From: an uncultured Microbacterium sp.
Lineage (GTDB): Bacteria > Actinomycetota > Actinomycetes > Actinomycetales > Microbacteriaceae
DNA: 64,000 bases
Direction of reading: 5' to 3'
Assembly (NCBI RefSeq): GCF_947488465.1
Contig: NZ_CANKZA010000001.1
Location: 620,001-684,000, forward strand
Part shown: piece after piece, positions 1-11,494 of the stretch
How the letters are laid out: each line of letters starts with the position of its first letter
Position numbering within the stretch: position 1 is the first letter of the stretch
The notes under the pieces: generated by a model
Seen by the model: only the letters and a program-made list of their open reading frames with translations
Told to the model about the DNA's origin: nothing
Databases searched by the model: none
Translations under genes and position numbers: made by a program

Positions 1-2986
<2,986 letters not shown>

Positions 2987-2987
<1 letters not shown>

Positions 2988-4147
2988 TAGTTCTTGTTCT
3001 CCAGGGTGGTGCGCACGAGGTCGGCGAAGCGGTCGAAAAGATAGTTGGCGTCGTGCGGACCGGCGGCGGCCTCGGGGTGGTACTGCACACTGAACGCGGG
3101 GATGTCGAGGGCGCGGAGGCCCTCGACGACGTTGTCGTTCAGACCGATGTGGCTCACTTCGACGCGGCCGTAACCGTTCGGGCTCAGGGTCTCGCCTTCG
3201 AGCGGCGCGTCGACGGCGAAGCCGTGGTTGTGCGCCGTGATCTCCACCCGCCCGGTCTGCTTGTCGAGCACGGGCTGGTTGATGCCTCGGTGACCGAACG
3301 GCAGTTTGTACGTGTCGAAGCCGAGCGCGCGGCCGAGCAGCTGATTGCCGAAACAGATCCCGAAGAACGGCAGCGTGTCGTCGAGCACCTCGCGCAGGAG
3401 CGCGACGTGATCACCGGATGCTGCGGGGTCCCCGGGACCGTTGGAGTAGAAGACTCCGACCGGGTCGATCGCACGGATCTCGTCGATCGTGACATTCTGC
3501 GGCAGCACATGCACGTCGAAGCCGCGCGCGGCGAGGTTGTCGATCGTGGCTTTTTTGACACCGAGATCGAGCACGGCCAGGTTGCCGATGCGTTCGCCGG
3601 TCGCGGGGGTCACCTCGGCCGCCGCCACCGACACCTGGGCCGAAAGGTTCTGGCCGGCCATCTGGGGGGCCTCCCGGACGATGCGCAGCTGCTCGTCGGG
3701 GGCGAGCTCGGCCGCGTCACCGGAGAACACTCCCCCGCGCATCGACCCGGCCGAGCGCAGCACGCGCGTGATCGCGCGCGTGTCGACACCGGAGATCCCG
3801 ACGATGCCGTCGCGCACGAGCGCGTCGTCGAGCGACTCGTCGGCGCGCCAGTTCGACACGACGCGCGAGGGGTCTCGCACGATGTAGCCGGCGACCCAGA
3901 TCTGGCGGGACTCGGGGTCTTGCGCGTTCATGCCGGTGTTGCCGATGTGCGGAGCGGTCTGCAGAACGATCTGCCCGGCGTACGACGGGTCGGTGAGGGT
4001 CTCCTGGTACCCGGTCATGCCGGTAGAGAAGACGACCTCGCCGAGGGTCGTGCCGCGCGCGCCATAGGCACGTCCGGGGTGGCGGCTGCCGTCTTCGAGC
4101 ACGAGGACGGCGGGGTCGAGGGTCAAGGAGAAAGCGGAGGGGGTCAT
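2987..4147 (-). CDS. carA: Carbamoyl-phosphate synthase small (glutaminase) subunit
   Basis: The glutamine amidotransferase subunit supplies ammonia to CarB. The 386-residue product has the N-terminal small-subunit domain followed by a class I amidotransferase domain. The nucleophile Cys lies in [10 protein letters not shown] (about residue 263), and the His/Glu pair lies in QYHPEAA near residue 355. Length is normal for the family. The start codon overlaps the stop of the upstream membrane-protein gene (ATGA), and the stop overlaps the carB start, so the gene sits in a tightly coupled operon. Confidence 0.97.
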
Positions 4148-4674
4148 GCGTCGGTTCCCGTCGGGATCGTCGGAGTGGCAGGGTCGAGGGGGCGAGGAAG
4201 GATGCCGGTGATCGCGTCAGTGAGCGCGCGTGAGCCGGCATCCTGCGCTCGCAGGAAGGTGTCGACAGTCACGTCGCCGATGCGCCAGGAGAGTCGGACG
4301 AGCCCGCCTGGCTCGACGACGCGGTCGATCGCGACGGTTGCCCGGTCGACACCCTCGATGTCGGCGAGGGGCACGAACATCCGGGGCTGGCCGGTGAGGT
4401 CGAGCGCGACACCGGCATCCATCACGGTGATTGCGGCACGTGAACGGAAGCCCAGGCCACGGATCGCGAGGCGCTCGAGCGGAGCGTCGTGCGCGGTCGT
4501 GGCGACGTAGAACCCGTCGAAGCGGCCCGTGACCACCGCATCCGCGGGGGCTTCGCCGATCGGCGCGGCCAGGGCGCTGTCGCGTTGTGTGCGACGCTTC
4601 CAGGCCCACACGCCGAGCGCCACGAGGACGACGGCAAGGGCGATCATGATCGCGATGACCATCTCCCGCGTCAT
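4144..4674 (-). CDS. Conserved membrane-anchored PH-like protein of the pyr operon
   Basis: The 176-residue protein has one N-terminal membrane segment (about residues 5-24, [19 protein letters not shown]) followed by a soluble domain of about 150 residues that resembles the PH-like domain family found at this operon position in actinobacteria. From established synteny, Mycobacterium tuberculosis has an analogous membrane protein (Rv1382) between pyrC and carA. The start is set by an ATGA overlap with the pyrC stop, and the stop overlaps carA in the same way. No catalytic motif is visible and the role is unknown; co-translation with pyrimidine genes is the only functional hint. Confidence 0.85.
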   Translation of the reverse strand: MTREMVIAIMIALAVVLVALGVWAWKRRTQRDSALAAPIGEAPADAVVTGRFDGFYVATTAHDAPLERLAIRGLGFRSRAAITVMDAGVALDLTGQPRMFVPLADIEGVDRATVAIDRVVEPGGLVRLSWRIGDVTVDTFLRAQDAGSRALTDAITGILPRPLDPATPTIPTGTDA

Positions 4675-5969
4675 GCGCCGACCTCGGGCCGGAGGACGCC
4701 GTCGGCGACCGTGGGGAGGCCCCGGAAGAAGGTCCAGCGCACCTCGCCGGGAAGCTCTCGGCCGAGGTAGGGCGAGTTGCTGCTGCGTCCGCGGAGGTCC
4801 TCGCGGGAGAAGGTCCGTACGGGGGCGGGATCGTAGAGCGTGAACGAGGCGGCCGATCCGGCGGCCAACGTGCCGGCGTCGACCCGACCGATCCGTGCGG
4901 GGGCGCTCGACATGACGCGGGCAACGTCCCCCCACGACAGCAGGCCGGTGTCGACCATCGCCTGCTGCACGACGCGGAGCGCCGACTCGAGCCCGACCAT
5001 GCCGTTCGCGGCGGCCTGCCACTCGCACGACTTGCTCTCGGCGGGGTGCGGCGCATGATCGGTCGCGACGATGTCGATCGTGCCGTCGGCCAGGCCCTCG
5101 CGGACCGCACGCACGTCCTCATCGCGCCGCAGCGGCGGGTTGACCTTGAACCGCGCGTCGTAGCCGCGGACGAGTTCTTCCGTCAGCAGCAGGTGGTGCG
5201 GGGTGACCTCGGCCGTCACGTTCACACCGCGCTTCTTGGCCCAGCGGATGATGTCGACCGATCCGGCGGTGGAGAGGTGGCAGACGTGCAGGCGCGAGCC
5301 CACGTGCTCGGCCAGCAGCACGTCGCGGGCGATGATCGACTCCTCCGCGACGGCGGGCCAGCCGGCGAGACCCAGCTCGGCCGACACGGTGCCCTCGTTC
5401 ATCTGGGCACCTTCGGTCAGGCGGGGGTCCTGCGCGTGCTGCGCGATCACGCCGTCGAACGCCTTCACGTACTCGAGAGCGCGACGCATGATCAGGGGAT
5501 CGAAGACGCAGAACCCGTCGTCGCTGAAGACCCGCACCTGCGCGCGGGACGACGCCATGGCGCCGAGTTCGGCGAGCCGCTCCCCCTTCTGGCCGACGGT
5601 GACCGCGCCGATCGGCTGCACGTGGACGTAGCCGGCGGCTTCGCCGAGAGCGAGTTCCTGCTCGACGACACCGGCCGTGTCGGCCACAGGCGAGGTGTTC
5701 GGCATCGCGAACACTGTCGTGTAGCCGCCGGAGGCCGCCGCGCGGGAGCCGCTGAGGATCGTCTCGGACGCTTCGTAGCCGGGCTCCCGCAGATGGGTGT
5801 GCAGGTCGACGAGGCCGGGCAGGGCGATCAGGCCCGCCGCGTCGACGACGTCGGCGCCGGCTCGGCTGAGACCCGACCCGATCTCGGCGATGCGGCCGTC
5901 CTCGACGATCAGGTCGACGCTCTCACCCGAGTGCAGTTCTGCCCCGCGGATCACAGTGGTGGTGGTCAT
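4671..5969 (-). CDS. pyrC: Dihydroorotase
   Basis: This enzyme catalyses the third step of UMP synthesis, cyclising carbamoyl aspartate. The 432-residue amidohydrolase has the metal-binding HxH in [10 protein letters not shown] near residue 57 and the late Asp motif in ATDHAPH. Length and motifs fit the class I zinc-dependent dihydroorotases of Gram-positive bacteria. The gene overlaps pyrB upstream and the PH-like gene downstream by 4 bp each. An intact catalytic His/Asp set makes it likely to be active rather than a pseudo-dihydroorotase partner. Confidence 0.97.
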   Translation of the reverse strand: MTTTTVIRGAELHSGESVDLIVEDGRIAEIGSGLSRAGADVVDAAGLIALPGLVDLHTHLREPGYEASETILSGSRAAASGGYTTVFAMPNTSPVADTAGVVEQELALGEAAGYVHVQPIGAVTVGQKGERLAELGAMASSRAQVRVFSDDGFCVFDPLIMRRALEYVKAFDGVIAQHAQDPRLTEGAQMNEGTVSAELGLAGWPAVAEESIIARDVLLAEHVGSRLHVCHLSTAGSVDIIRWAKKRGVNVTAEVTPHHLLLTEELVRGYDARFKVNPPLRRDEDVRAVREGLADGTIDIVATDHAPHPAESKSCEWQAAANGMVGLESALRVVQQAMVDTGLLSWGDVARVMSSAPARIGRVDAGTLAAGSAASFTLYDPAPVRTFSREDLRGRSSNSPYLGRELPGEVRWTFFRGLPTVADGVLRPEVGA

Positions 5970-6937
5970 CGGGCATCCTCTTCTGCGTGCGTCGTCTCGC
6001 GCTCCCCCGCCAGCAGCAGGTATAGCGCCGCCATGCGCACCGACACCCCGTTGGCGACCTGTTCCAGCACAGTCGAACGCGGTGAATCGGCGGCGTCGGC
6101 GGAAATCTCCAGGCCCCGGTTCATCGGCCCCGGGTGCATGACAATGCTACCTTCCGGCAGTCGCTGAAGGCGTGCGGCATCCAACCCCCACCGACGCGAA
6201 TACTCCCGTTCAGTGGGGAAATATGCGGCGTTCATGCGTTCGAGTTGGATGCGGAGCATCATGATCGCGTCGGGGGCGCCGTCGATCGCCTCGTCGAGGT
6301 CGTAGACGATGCGCACCGGCCACGCCGAGACGTCCTGCGGCACGAGCGTCGGCGGGGCGACGAGCGTCACCTCGGCGCCGAGCGTCGAGAGCAACCACAC
6401 GTTCGAGCGGGCGACGCGCGAGTGCAGCACGTCACCGACGATCGTGACTTTCAGGCCCGCAAGGTCGCGCCCGCGACTGTCGTCGCCGAAGAAGCGCTTC
6501 CGGATCGTGAAGGCGTCCAGCAGCGCCTGCGTCGGATGCTCGTGTGTGCCGTCGCCGGCGTTGACGACCCCGGCCGAGATCCACCCGCTCGTGGCCAGCG
6601 TCTGCGGCGCGCCGGAGGCACCGTGGCGGATGACGACGGCATCCGCCCCCATGGCCTGCAGCGTCTGCGCGGTGTCCTGCAGCGACTCGCCCTTGGAGAC
6701 CGACGAGCCCTTCGCGGAGAAGTTGATGACGTCGGCCGAGAGGCGCTTCGCGGCGGCTTCGAACGAAATGCGGGTGCGGGTCGAGTCTTCGAAGAAGAGG
6801 TTCACGACCGTCTTGCCGCGCAGGGTCGGGAGCTTGCGGATCTCCCGCGATTGCGTGTCGCGCATGTCCTCGGCGACATCGAGCACCCGCAGGGCATCTG
6901 CGCGCGCGAGGGTGCGGGTGTCCAGAAGATGTCTCAT
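5966..6937 (-). CDS. pyrB: Aspartate carbamoyltransferase catalytic subunit
   Basis: This enzyme condenses carbamoyl phosphate with aspartate. The 323-residue protein has the carbamoyl-phosphate-binding STRTR loop within [13 protein letters not shown] near residue 52 and the HPGPMNRG motif near residue 275. No pyrI regulatory subunit gene is adjacent, as expected for Gram-positive bacteria, where PyrR regulates expression instead. It overlaps pyrR and pyrC by 4 bp each. Confidence 0.97.
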   Translation of the reverse strand: MRHLLDTRTLARADALRVLDVAEDMRDTQSREIRKLPTLRGKTVVNLFFEDSTRTRISFEAAAKRLSADVINFSAKGSSVSKGESLQDTAQTLQAMGADAVVIRHGASGAPQTLATSGWISAGVVNAGDGTHEHPTQALLDAFTIRKRFFGDDSRGRDLAGLKVTIVGDVLHSRVARSNVWLLSTLGAEVTLVAPPTLVPQDVSAWPVRIVYDLDEAIDGAPDAIMMLRIQLERMNAAYFPTEREYSRRWGLDAARLQRLPEGSIVMHPGPMNRGLEISADAADSPRSTVLEQVANGVSVRMAALYLLLAGERETTHAEEDAR

Positions 6938-7476
6938 GAGGAGATCGTCACCTCATCGACCCCGTCGACTTCGACGAGGCGCACCTGGACGCGCTCCTGG
7001 CGGGCGCTCGGGAGATTCTTCCCCACGAAGTCGGGGCGGATGGGAAGTTCACGGTGTCCGCGGTCGACGAGAATTGCCAGTCGGACGGCAGCCGGGCGTC
7101 CGATGTCGCTCAGTGCGTCGAGGGCGGCGCGGATCGAGCGACCCGAGAAGAGCACGTCGTCGGTGAGGATCACGGTCTTGCCGTCGATCCCGCCCGCGGG
7201 AATTTGCGTCGGATGCGGCGTACGCGTGGGATTGCGGTGCAGATCGTCGCGGTACATCGTGACGTCGAGGGCACCCACCGGAACAGCGTGCCCGGAGATG
7301 TCGGCCAGCTGCGCGCCGATCCGTTCCGCGAGCGTGACGCCACGGGTCGGGATGCCGAGGACGATGAGATCGTCGGGGCCCTTGTTGGACTCCAGGATCT
7401 CGTGGGAGATCCGAGTCAAAGCCCGCGTGATATCGGCTTGCTGAAGCACGGTGCGCGTGTTGTCGCTGATGCTCAT
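6934..7476 (-). CDS. pyrR: PyrR bifunctional pyr-operon regulator / uracil phosphoribosyltransferase
   Basis: PyrR binds pyr mRNA in the presence of UMP and also has uracil phosphoribosyltransferase activity. The 180-residue protein has the PRPP-binding signature [13 protein letters not shown] near residues 98-110. It is the first gene of the pyr operon. Its own leader carries a hairpin (7492-7507) matching the PyrR RNA-binding consensus immediately before the purine-rich ribosome-binding stretch, so autoregulation of the whole operon at translation is likely, as described for Mycobacterium smegmatis. Confidence 0.96.
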   Translation of the reverse strand: MSISDNTRTVLQQADITRALTRISHEILESNKGPDDLIVLGIPTRGVTLAERIGAQLADISGHAVPVGALDVTMYRDDLHRNPTRTPHPTQIPAGGIDGKTVILTDDVLFSGRSIRAALDALSDIGRPAAVRLAILVDRGHRELPIRPDFVGKNLPSARQERVQVRLVEVDGVDEVTISS

Positions 7477-7491
7477 CCGCCGCTCCCTTCT

Positions 7492-7507
7492 CCGCCTCTC
7501 TGGACGG
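7492..7507 (-). promoter_or_regulatory. PyrR-binding RNA hairpin in the pyrR leader
   Basis: Read on the minus strand, the leader contains CCGTCCAGAGAGGCGG. The CCG and CGG ends can pair, and the interior UCCAGAGAGG matches the established PyrR binding-loop consensus (UCCNGNGAGG). A purine-rich ribosome-binding stretch (GGAGAAGGGAG) follows at once, 5-15 nt before the ATG. No terminator or antiterminator is evident in the short leader, so translational repression is inferred rather than attenuation. Confidence 0.8.
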
Positions 7508-7536
7508 TGTTAAAGGTTGCTGTGGTTCCGCGCTCC

Positions 7537-7542
7537 AGCCTA
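7537..7542 (-). promoter_or_regulatory. Putative -10 element of the pyr operon
   Basis: TAGGCT on the minus strand lies about 60 bp upstream of the pyrR ATG. Transcription would begin near 7530 and give a leader of roughly 54 nt that contains the complete PyrR hairpin. No convincing -35 hexamer is visible, which is common for actinobacterial promoters. Confidence 0.5.
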
Positions 7543-7589
7543 GCGGACGCCAGGCGTCGCGGCCCAGGTGACCCGCTGAAAGCCGGTCG

Positions 7590-10500
7590 TCATCCGGCGG
7601 CCCGGTCGCGTAGGCGTTCGTACAGCCCGAAGTCCATCGCCAGCTGCACGAGCTGACGCCCATCGAGCGTGCGGATCGCCGCGAGCACCTCGGCGCTGGC
7701 GGTCTCGTGCGTCCAGACGGCGTCTTCGAGCACGACCTGCAGTGCGGGTGAGTTGACGAAGTCGACTTTCGTGTTGTTGCGGGCCTGCTCGGCGAGTCCC
7801 GCATCGCGCACCGCTTCGACCAGCAGCCCTTCGATCGCGCCGACCTTGTGCTCATCGGCCGCATCGAGGTTGCCGAGGTAGACGTTCACCTTCTCGATGA
7901 GCTCCGTGGTCGACGCCCGCTCTTTCTCGCGCAGTGCCGCCATGCCGGCTTCGGTGATGCCGCGCAGGCCCGCCGCATCGCCGGACGCGAGGCCGAGGTC
8001 TTCGTCTTTGAGCTTCTCGAGCTTGTAGTGGGTCAGCACGACATCGGAGACGTCGACGATCTCGCCGCCTCCCCCACTGTCGAGCGCGCGCAGGCGGCGA
8101 GCGAGCAGGTCGGCGAAAACCGAGAGCTTCTCGTAGCGCGGGTCGCCGAAGTGCAGCACTTGCGAGAAGAAGGCGTACAGCGTCGCGTACTGAGCGAGGG
8201 TCGCGCGGAAGTCGAGGAGCCGCTCGCGCTCCTCGTCGTCTTCGGCCGCGAGCCACCGTGCCGAATATCGGTCGACCGCCGGGTCGAGGTGCGCAGACAG
8301 CGCGTTGTGGGCCGCGCCGGGCGCACCCGCGAGCGAGGTCCAGTCGGTCCACACCTGGTCGACCTCCGCCCAGGTGAAGATGCCGACGGCGTCGAGTTTG
8401 TTGACGATGTTCAGCACCAGGTCGGGGTCGGATGCCGTCTCGATGCGGGCCTCTTCGTAGTACTCCTGGAACGCGGCCTGGATGATCGCGGGCTCGTTGA
8501 CGAAGTCGAGCACGTATGTCTCGGTCTTTCCCGGAGTCGTGCGGTTCAGGCGCGAGAGCGTCTGCACGGCGGCGATGCCCGACAGCTGCTTGTCGACGTA
8601 CATCGCCACGAGAAGCGGCTGGTCGAAACCGGTCTGGTACTTGTTCGCGACGATCAGCACGTGGTGGTCGGGCTGGGCGAAGACATCGGCGAGGTCGCGT
8701 CCCTTGAGGGTCGGGTTCATGGATGCTTCGGTGACGACGGGCTGGGTGACCCCCGGCAGCGCGGCAACCTCTGGGTCGGGCACCTCCCCCGAGAACGCCA
8801 CGAGGGCACGCACCGGGATGTCGCGTTCGGCCGCGAGCTTTTCGAAGGCGCGCGCGTAGGTCACCGCCGCGGCGCGCGACGACGTCACGATCATCGCCTT
8901 CGCCCGCCCGCCGAGCTGCGGCTGGACGACCTCGCGGAAGTGCGTGAGGATCTCCGAGACCTTCGAGGCGATGTTGGTCGGATGCAGCTCGACGAGGCCG
9001 ATGAGGGCGCGGGTGCCCTTCCGTACGTCGATCTCCTCGGTCCCTGAACCTGCCGAAGGGTCGATCTCGTCTGACCCCACGGCCGCGCGCTTCGCGATGC
9101 GCGCCGCCATGTCGTACGTCGTGTAGTTGCGCAGCACGTCGAGGATGAAGCCCTCGTCGATGGCCTGCTTCATCGAGTACAGGTCGAAGGGGCGCGGAAC
9201 GCCGTCGGAGCCGTGCGTCCCGAAGAGCTCGAGCGTCTTTGCCTTGGGTGTCGCCGTGAACGCGAAATAGCTGAGGCGCGCGTCGGTGTCGGCGTGCGCT
9301 GCCATCGCGACGAGGGCGTCTTGATCGGCGCCCGGTTCTTCGTCGTCGAAGGCGACCGGCTCACCGAGGTAGAGCACCTCGCGCACCGCAGCCGCGGCAG
9401 AGCCCGATTGCGACGAGTGCGCTTCGTCGGCGATGACGGCGAACTTCTTGCTGGCGAGCGGGCTACCCGCCTCCTTCATCTGCTTCAGCACGTGCGGGAA
9501 GGTCTGCAGCGTGACGCCGATGATCGGCGCGCCACCGGCCAGCGCCTCGACGAGCTGCTTCGTCTTCGACCCCTCCGATCCGCGCGTGATGGCCTGGAAG
9601 GTGCCCGTGACGGTCACGAGTTGGTCGACGGCATCCTGCAGCTGCCGGTCGAGCACTTGACGGTCGGCGATCACGATGACCGAGTCGAAGACCTTGTCGC
9701 CCGCGGGTGTGTGGAGCGAGGCGAGCCGGTGGGCGGTCCAGGCGATCGAGTCGGTCTTGCCTGAACCGGCGGAGTGTTGGATGAGGTACTTCTCGCCCGG
9801 GCCGTCGGCGCGCGCGGCGGCTGTGAGGGCCGTCACGGCCCGCCACTGGTGGAATCGGGGGAAGCGAATCTGCGAGCGTGTCGTCACTTTTCCGGTGAGC
9901 GGGTCGGTCTGCTTCTCGTGGTTCGTGTAGACGAACTTCGTGACGATCTGCAGCCACGCGTCGCGATCGAGCACGTCTTCCCAGAAGTACGCCGTGCGCG
10001 GCTTGTCTGCGTTCGGGGCGTTGCCCGCACCGCCGTCGTGACCGCGGTTGAACGGCAGGAACCGGGTCGCCTCTCCTTGCAGCTTCGTGGTCATCGCGAT
10101 CTCGTCCTGGGTGAGCGCGAAGTGCACGAGCGCCCCGCGACCGGGCGTGAGCAGCGGTTCGCCCTGTGGGTGCCGATCGTGCTTGTACTGCGCGATCGCC
10201 GCGCCGAGGCTCTGCGCGAAGTTCGTCTTCATCTCGACCGTCGCCACCGGGATGCCGTTGACGAAGAACGCGAGGTCGAGACGGTCGTCCTTCTTCATTG
10301 AGTAGCGCAGCTCGGGCACGACCCGGAGGATGTTGCGCTCGTACAGAGCTGTCATCGCGGGGTTGCGATCGTCGGCAGGGGGCTGCTGGATCATGCGGAA
10401 GCGCTTGGCGCCGACGACGTCGAACCCCTTGCGGAGCACAGTGAGCGTGCCTCCGCCGTGCTGCTCGTCGGTGGCGAGCGACGCCGCCAACCGGTCGAGC

Positions 10501-10709
10501 ACGCGGGTGCGTCCCTTCGCATCGGCATCCGACGCGACGATCTTGCGGAGGTTCTTCTCGTCGTCGAGCGCGAGCCACGCGAGCACATCGTCGGGGTAGA
10601 GGGCGCGCTCACGGTCGTAGTTCGCGCTGGCGCCGATCTCCCAACCGTTACTCGCGAGGTGCGCGACGATGAGCTTCTGAAACTCGGTCTCGGCGTACTG
10701 CGTGCTCAC
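7590..10709 (-). CDS. hsdR: Type I restriction endonuclease subunit R
   Basis: HsdR is the DNA-translocating and cleaving subunit of a type I restriction-modification complex. The 1039-residue protein has a PD-(D/E)xK nuclease segment (LDLAFFVNGIPVATVEMKTN, about residues 142-161), a Walker A motif (HSAGSGKT, about 311), a DEAH box (IADEAHSSQSG, about 426) and further superfamily-2 helicase motifs, then a helical C-terminus. It is the last gene of hsdM-hsdS-mntA-hepT-hsdR. About residues 549-557 are encoded by a copy of a dispersed actinobacterial repeat (9039-9062), which looks like an in-frame insertion. Confidence 0.95.
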   Translation of the reverse strand: MSTQYAETEFQKLIVAHLASNGWEIGASANYDRERALYPDDVLAWLALDDEKNLRKIVASDADAKGRTRVLDRLAASLATDEQHGGGTLTVLRKGFDVVGAKRFRMIQQPPADDRNPAMTALYERNILRVVPELRYSMKKDDRLDLAFFVNGIPVATVEMKTNFAQSLGAAIAQYKHDRHPQGEPLLTPGRGALVHFALTQDEIAMTTKLQGEATRFLPFNRGHDGGAGNAPNADKPRTAYFWEDVLDRDAWLQIVTKFVYTNHEKQTDPLTGKVTTRSQIRFPRFHQWRAVTALTAAARADGPGEKYLIQHSAGSGKTDSIAWTAHRLASLHTPAGDKVFDSVIVIADRQVLDRQLQDAVDQLVTVTGTFQAITRGSEGSKTKQLVEALAGGAPIIGVTLQTFPHVLKQMKEAGSPLASKKFAVIADEAHSSQSGSAAAAVREVLYLGEPVAFDDEEPGADQDALVAMAAHADTDARLSYFAFTATPKAKTLELFGTHGSDGVPRPFDLYSMKQAIDEGFILDVLRNYTTYDMAARIAKRAAVGSDEIDPSAGSGTEEIDVRKGTRALIGLVELHPTNIASKVSEILTHFREVVQPQLGGRAKAMIVTSSRAAAVTYARAFEKLAAERDIPVRALVAFSGEVPDPEVAALPGVTQPVVTEASMNPTLKGRDLADVFAQPDHHVLIVANKYQTGFDQPLLVAMYVDKQLSGIAAVQTLSRLNRTTPGKTETYVLDFVNEPAIIQAAFQEYYEEARIETASDPDLVLNIVNKLDAVGIFTWAEVDQVWTDWTSLAGAPGAAHNALSAHLDPAVDRYSARWLAAEDDEERERLLDFRATLAQYATLYAFFSQVLHFGDPRYEKLSVFADLLARRLRALDSGGGGEIVDVSDVVLTHYKLEKLKDEDLGLASGDAAGLRGITEAGMAALREKERASTTELIEKVNVYLGNLDAADEHKVGAIEGLLVEAVRDAGLAEQARNNTKVDFVNSPALQVVLEDAVWTHETASAEVLAAIRTLDGRQLVQLAMDFGLYERLRDRAAG
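9039..9062. repeat. Dispersed 24-mer repeat embedded in hsdR
   Basis: The core CCTGAACCTGCCGAAGGG is a close variant of the CCTGAGCCTGTCGAAGGG-type repeat that I recall as common in intergenic DNA of actinobacteria. Here it lies inside hsdR and is translated as part of IDPSAGSGTEE, a glycine/serine-rich stretch unlike its surroundings. The family assignment is from memory and unverified. Confidence 0.5.
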
Positions 10710-10804
10710 GGCTCCCCTTGCGTGCTTGCCCGAGCCCCGTCGACGGCGCTCGTCTTTCGATCACGCTATCGGAATCGGTCGGCCACGCCGCGCGCTGCCG
10801 TCTC

Positions 10805-11161
10805 TCAGATTGTGGGCGGCCCGAACTCAGCGAGGAGGGATTCCAGCACCGGAATGAGGGTCGGAATGTCCTGGTTGAGCATCGCCCACACGCGAACGTG
10901 GTCGACATCGTCGTAGCGGTGGACGATCACGTTCCTGGTGGCGATGATCGCGTGGATATCGGGAATGCGCGCGGCCGTCGCGGGATCGTCACGTCGAATG
11001 CGTCCGAGTGCCTCGCCGACGATCTCCAACTGGCGCTCGACCGCGGACTGCCGGATCCAGTCGGCAAGATAATCGTCGAGATTCAGACCGTCGATGACTG
11101 CGCGGGTCTTCTTCGCGGCTTCGCGGGCGTCCCAGAGGTGTGCGGGCGTTTCAGGCCGCAT
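10805..11161 (-). CDS. hepT: HepT-like HEPN-domain RNase toxin (DUF86)
   Basis: The 118-residue alpha-helical protein belongs to the HEPN/DUF86 family. The catalytic Rx4HxY motif is intact (R76, H81, Y83 in RNVIVHRY). In the established MntA-HepT mechanism the toxin is an RNase and the antitoxin silences it by AMPylating the Tyr of this motif. The start codon is taken as the ATG at 11161, overlapping the end of mntA by 11 bp; an ATG two codons earlier (11167) is equally possible, and neither has a clear ribosome-binding site. The pair lies between hsdS and hsdR, a known preferred location. Confidence 0.85.
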   Translation of the reverse strand: MRPETPAHLWDAREAAKKTRAVIDGLNLDDYLADWIRQSAVERQLEIVGEALGRIRRDDPATAARIPDIHAIIATRNVIVHRYDDVDHVRVWAMLNQDIPTLIPVLESLLAEFGPPTI

Positions 11162-11456
11162 AGACATCTTTGGCAGTGGCGAAGATGTCGCCGGCGATGT
11201 ACGGGTTGCGCACCGTGCGCACATCGAGAAGGTCGACCGGCCTGCCGACGATCTGCGTCAGTTCGTCGCGGAGAGCAAAGAGCGCGGGGAAGGTGCGTTC
11301 AGCCTCGGGCTTGTAGTCCACGAGAAAGTCGACATCGCTGTGCGCAGGATCGAAGCGCTCGGTCAACGCCGAGCCGAACACTCGCAGTCGTGCGACTCCG
11401 TACTTCTCGCAGGCGCGCGCAATCGCCGTGCGGTCGAGAAGGGTCGCGGCGATCAT
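11151..11456 (-). CDS. mntA: MntA-like minimal nucleotidyltransferase antitoxin
   Basis: The 101-residue protein is a minimal nucleotidyltransferase of the MNT family. It has GS at residues 28-29 and the metal-binding DVD at 41-43, with a further Asp in RPVDLLD near residue 75. The GS-to-DxD spacing is 11 residues rather than the usual 10. Family knowledge says such proteins neutralise HepT by transferring AMP groups to the toxin tyrosine. It lies 38 bp after hsdS and overlaps hepT, so the antitoxin is translated first and coupled to the toxin. Confidence 0.85.
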   Translation of the reverse strand: MIAATLLDRTAIARACEKYGVARLRVFGSALTERFDPAHSDVDFLVDYKPEAERTFPALFALRDELTQIVGRPVDLLDVRTVRNPYIAGDIFATAKDVYAA

Positions 11457-11494
11457 GGCCTCATTCTCGCATCTGCGCCCCCACGCAGTCGAGG

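Noticed and set aside
3053-4510. Plus-strand open frame of 485 codons
   Set aside because: It is antisense to carA and the PH-like gene; no domain is seen.
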